Source: Alkalicoccus chagannorensis DSM 18086 (GTDB lineage Bacteria > Bacillota > Bacilli > Bacillales > Salisediminibacteriaceae). Taken from it: 64,000 bases of DNA. Each line of letters starts with the position of its first letter. Position 1 is the stretch's first letter. Below the pieces are notes generated by a model that was not told the origin of the DNA, ran no database searches, and saw only the letters and a program-made list of their open reading frames with translations. This document shows, one piece after another, positions 63,933 through 64,000 of the stretch. Where the stretch lies: contig NZ_AUCK01000001.1 in NCBI RefSeq assembly GCF_000429725.1, forward strand, positions 248,001 to 312,000, written 5' to 3'. The position numbers and the translations under genes were made by a program.

Positions 63933-64000
63933 TTATTCTGTTGTGCTCCCCTCTTTTTCCTCTTCCATATCAAACGACCTCAAATGATCATACATCCGCT
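63933..64000 (-). CDS. Possible C-terminal end of a gene running off the window
   Basis: On the minus strand an open frame enters at 64000 and stops with TAA at 63935-63933. The 21 residues end in an acidic tail (MYDHLRSFDMEEEKEGSTTE). The look is protein-like but the piece is too short to assign. Confidence 0.3.
   Translation of the reverse strand, partial: RMYDHLRSFDMEEEKEGSTTE

Overview
The window reads as chromosomal DNA of a spore-former-type Bacillaceae bacterium, probably a moderately halophilic or haloalkaliphilic one. The grounds are the arginine operon in Bacillus order (argCJBD-carAB-argF), a proline T-box leader before proBA, a TnrA/GlnR-type box before the ammonium transporter, a double-headed dynamin (DynA type), strong GGAGG ribosome sites, many acidic proteins and an ectB gene. 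No rRNA, tRNA, CRISPR array, insertion sequence or phage block was found. Two tyrosine-recombinase-like genes are present, one lacking its nucleophile. The species cannot be named from the sequence alone.

Layout. 0-9.6 kb: degenerate recombinase, small hypothetical genes, flavin reductase, glycosyltransferase, DUF2203/DUF2231 genes, HAD phosphatases and dynA. 9.5-12.6 kb: a small membrane protein and two divergent, apparently paralogous permeases. 12.8-18 kb: DUF2187 protein, retropepsin-like protein, topB, cvfB, ilvA. 18-21.7 kb: a tight four-gene unit (amt, DUF294 nucleotidyltransferase, DEDDh exonuclease, HAD phosphatase) behind a near-ideal TnrA-type promoter. 22-25.3 kb: EamA transporter, acyltransferase, serine hydrolase. 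25.4-30 kb: a glycine riboswitch with terminator in front of the UPF0237/UPF0210 pair, then a T-box (specifier CCU, proline) in front of proBA. 30-36.7 kb: typA, ectB without ectA/ectC, AbrB-type membrane protein, intact solo integrase, DCC-family protein. 37-39.7 kb: an operon with a two-domain DUF6884-like/deoxyinosine-glycosylase protein, a 5'-3' exonuclease and a cobalamin-binding-type protein. 39.8-53.5 kb: ilvE, argH, argG and the arginine operon, with ARG boxes at the argC and argG promoters. 53.7-63.3 kb: cardiolipin synthase, an oxidative-stress group (dioxygenase, serine hydrolase, two Msr genes, Ohr), a PNPOx-UbiA fusion, a C45-type hydrolase and a GNAT protein. The last 0.7 kb is a structured non-coding stretch, plus the possible tail of one more gene.

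The coherent themes are amino-acid biosynthesis under RNA and repressor control, nitrogen uptake, DNA repair, and redox repair. The least explained signals are: (i) a diverged intergenic element of up to about 140 bp, found in at least six intergenic places, all in the same orientation and mostly just past terminators of minus-strand genes; (ii) the glycosylase fusion; (iii) the glycine riboswitch on UPF0237/UPF0210; (iv) the nitrogen-controlled amt/nucleotidyltransferase/exonuclease unit; (v) the PNPOx-UbiA fusion.
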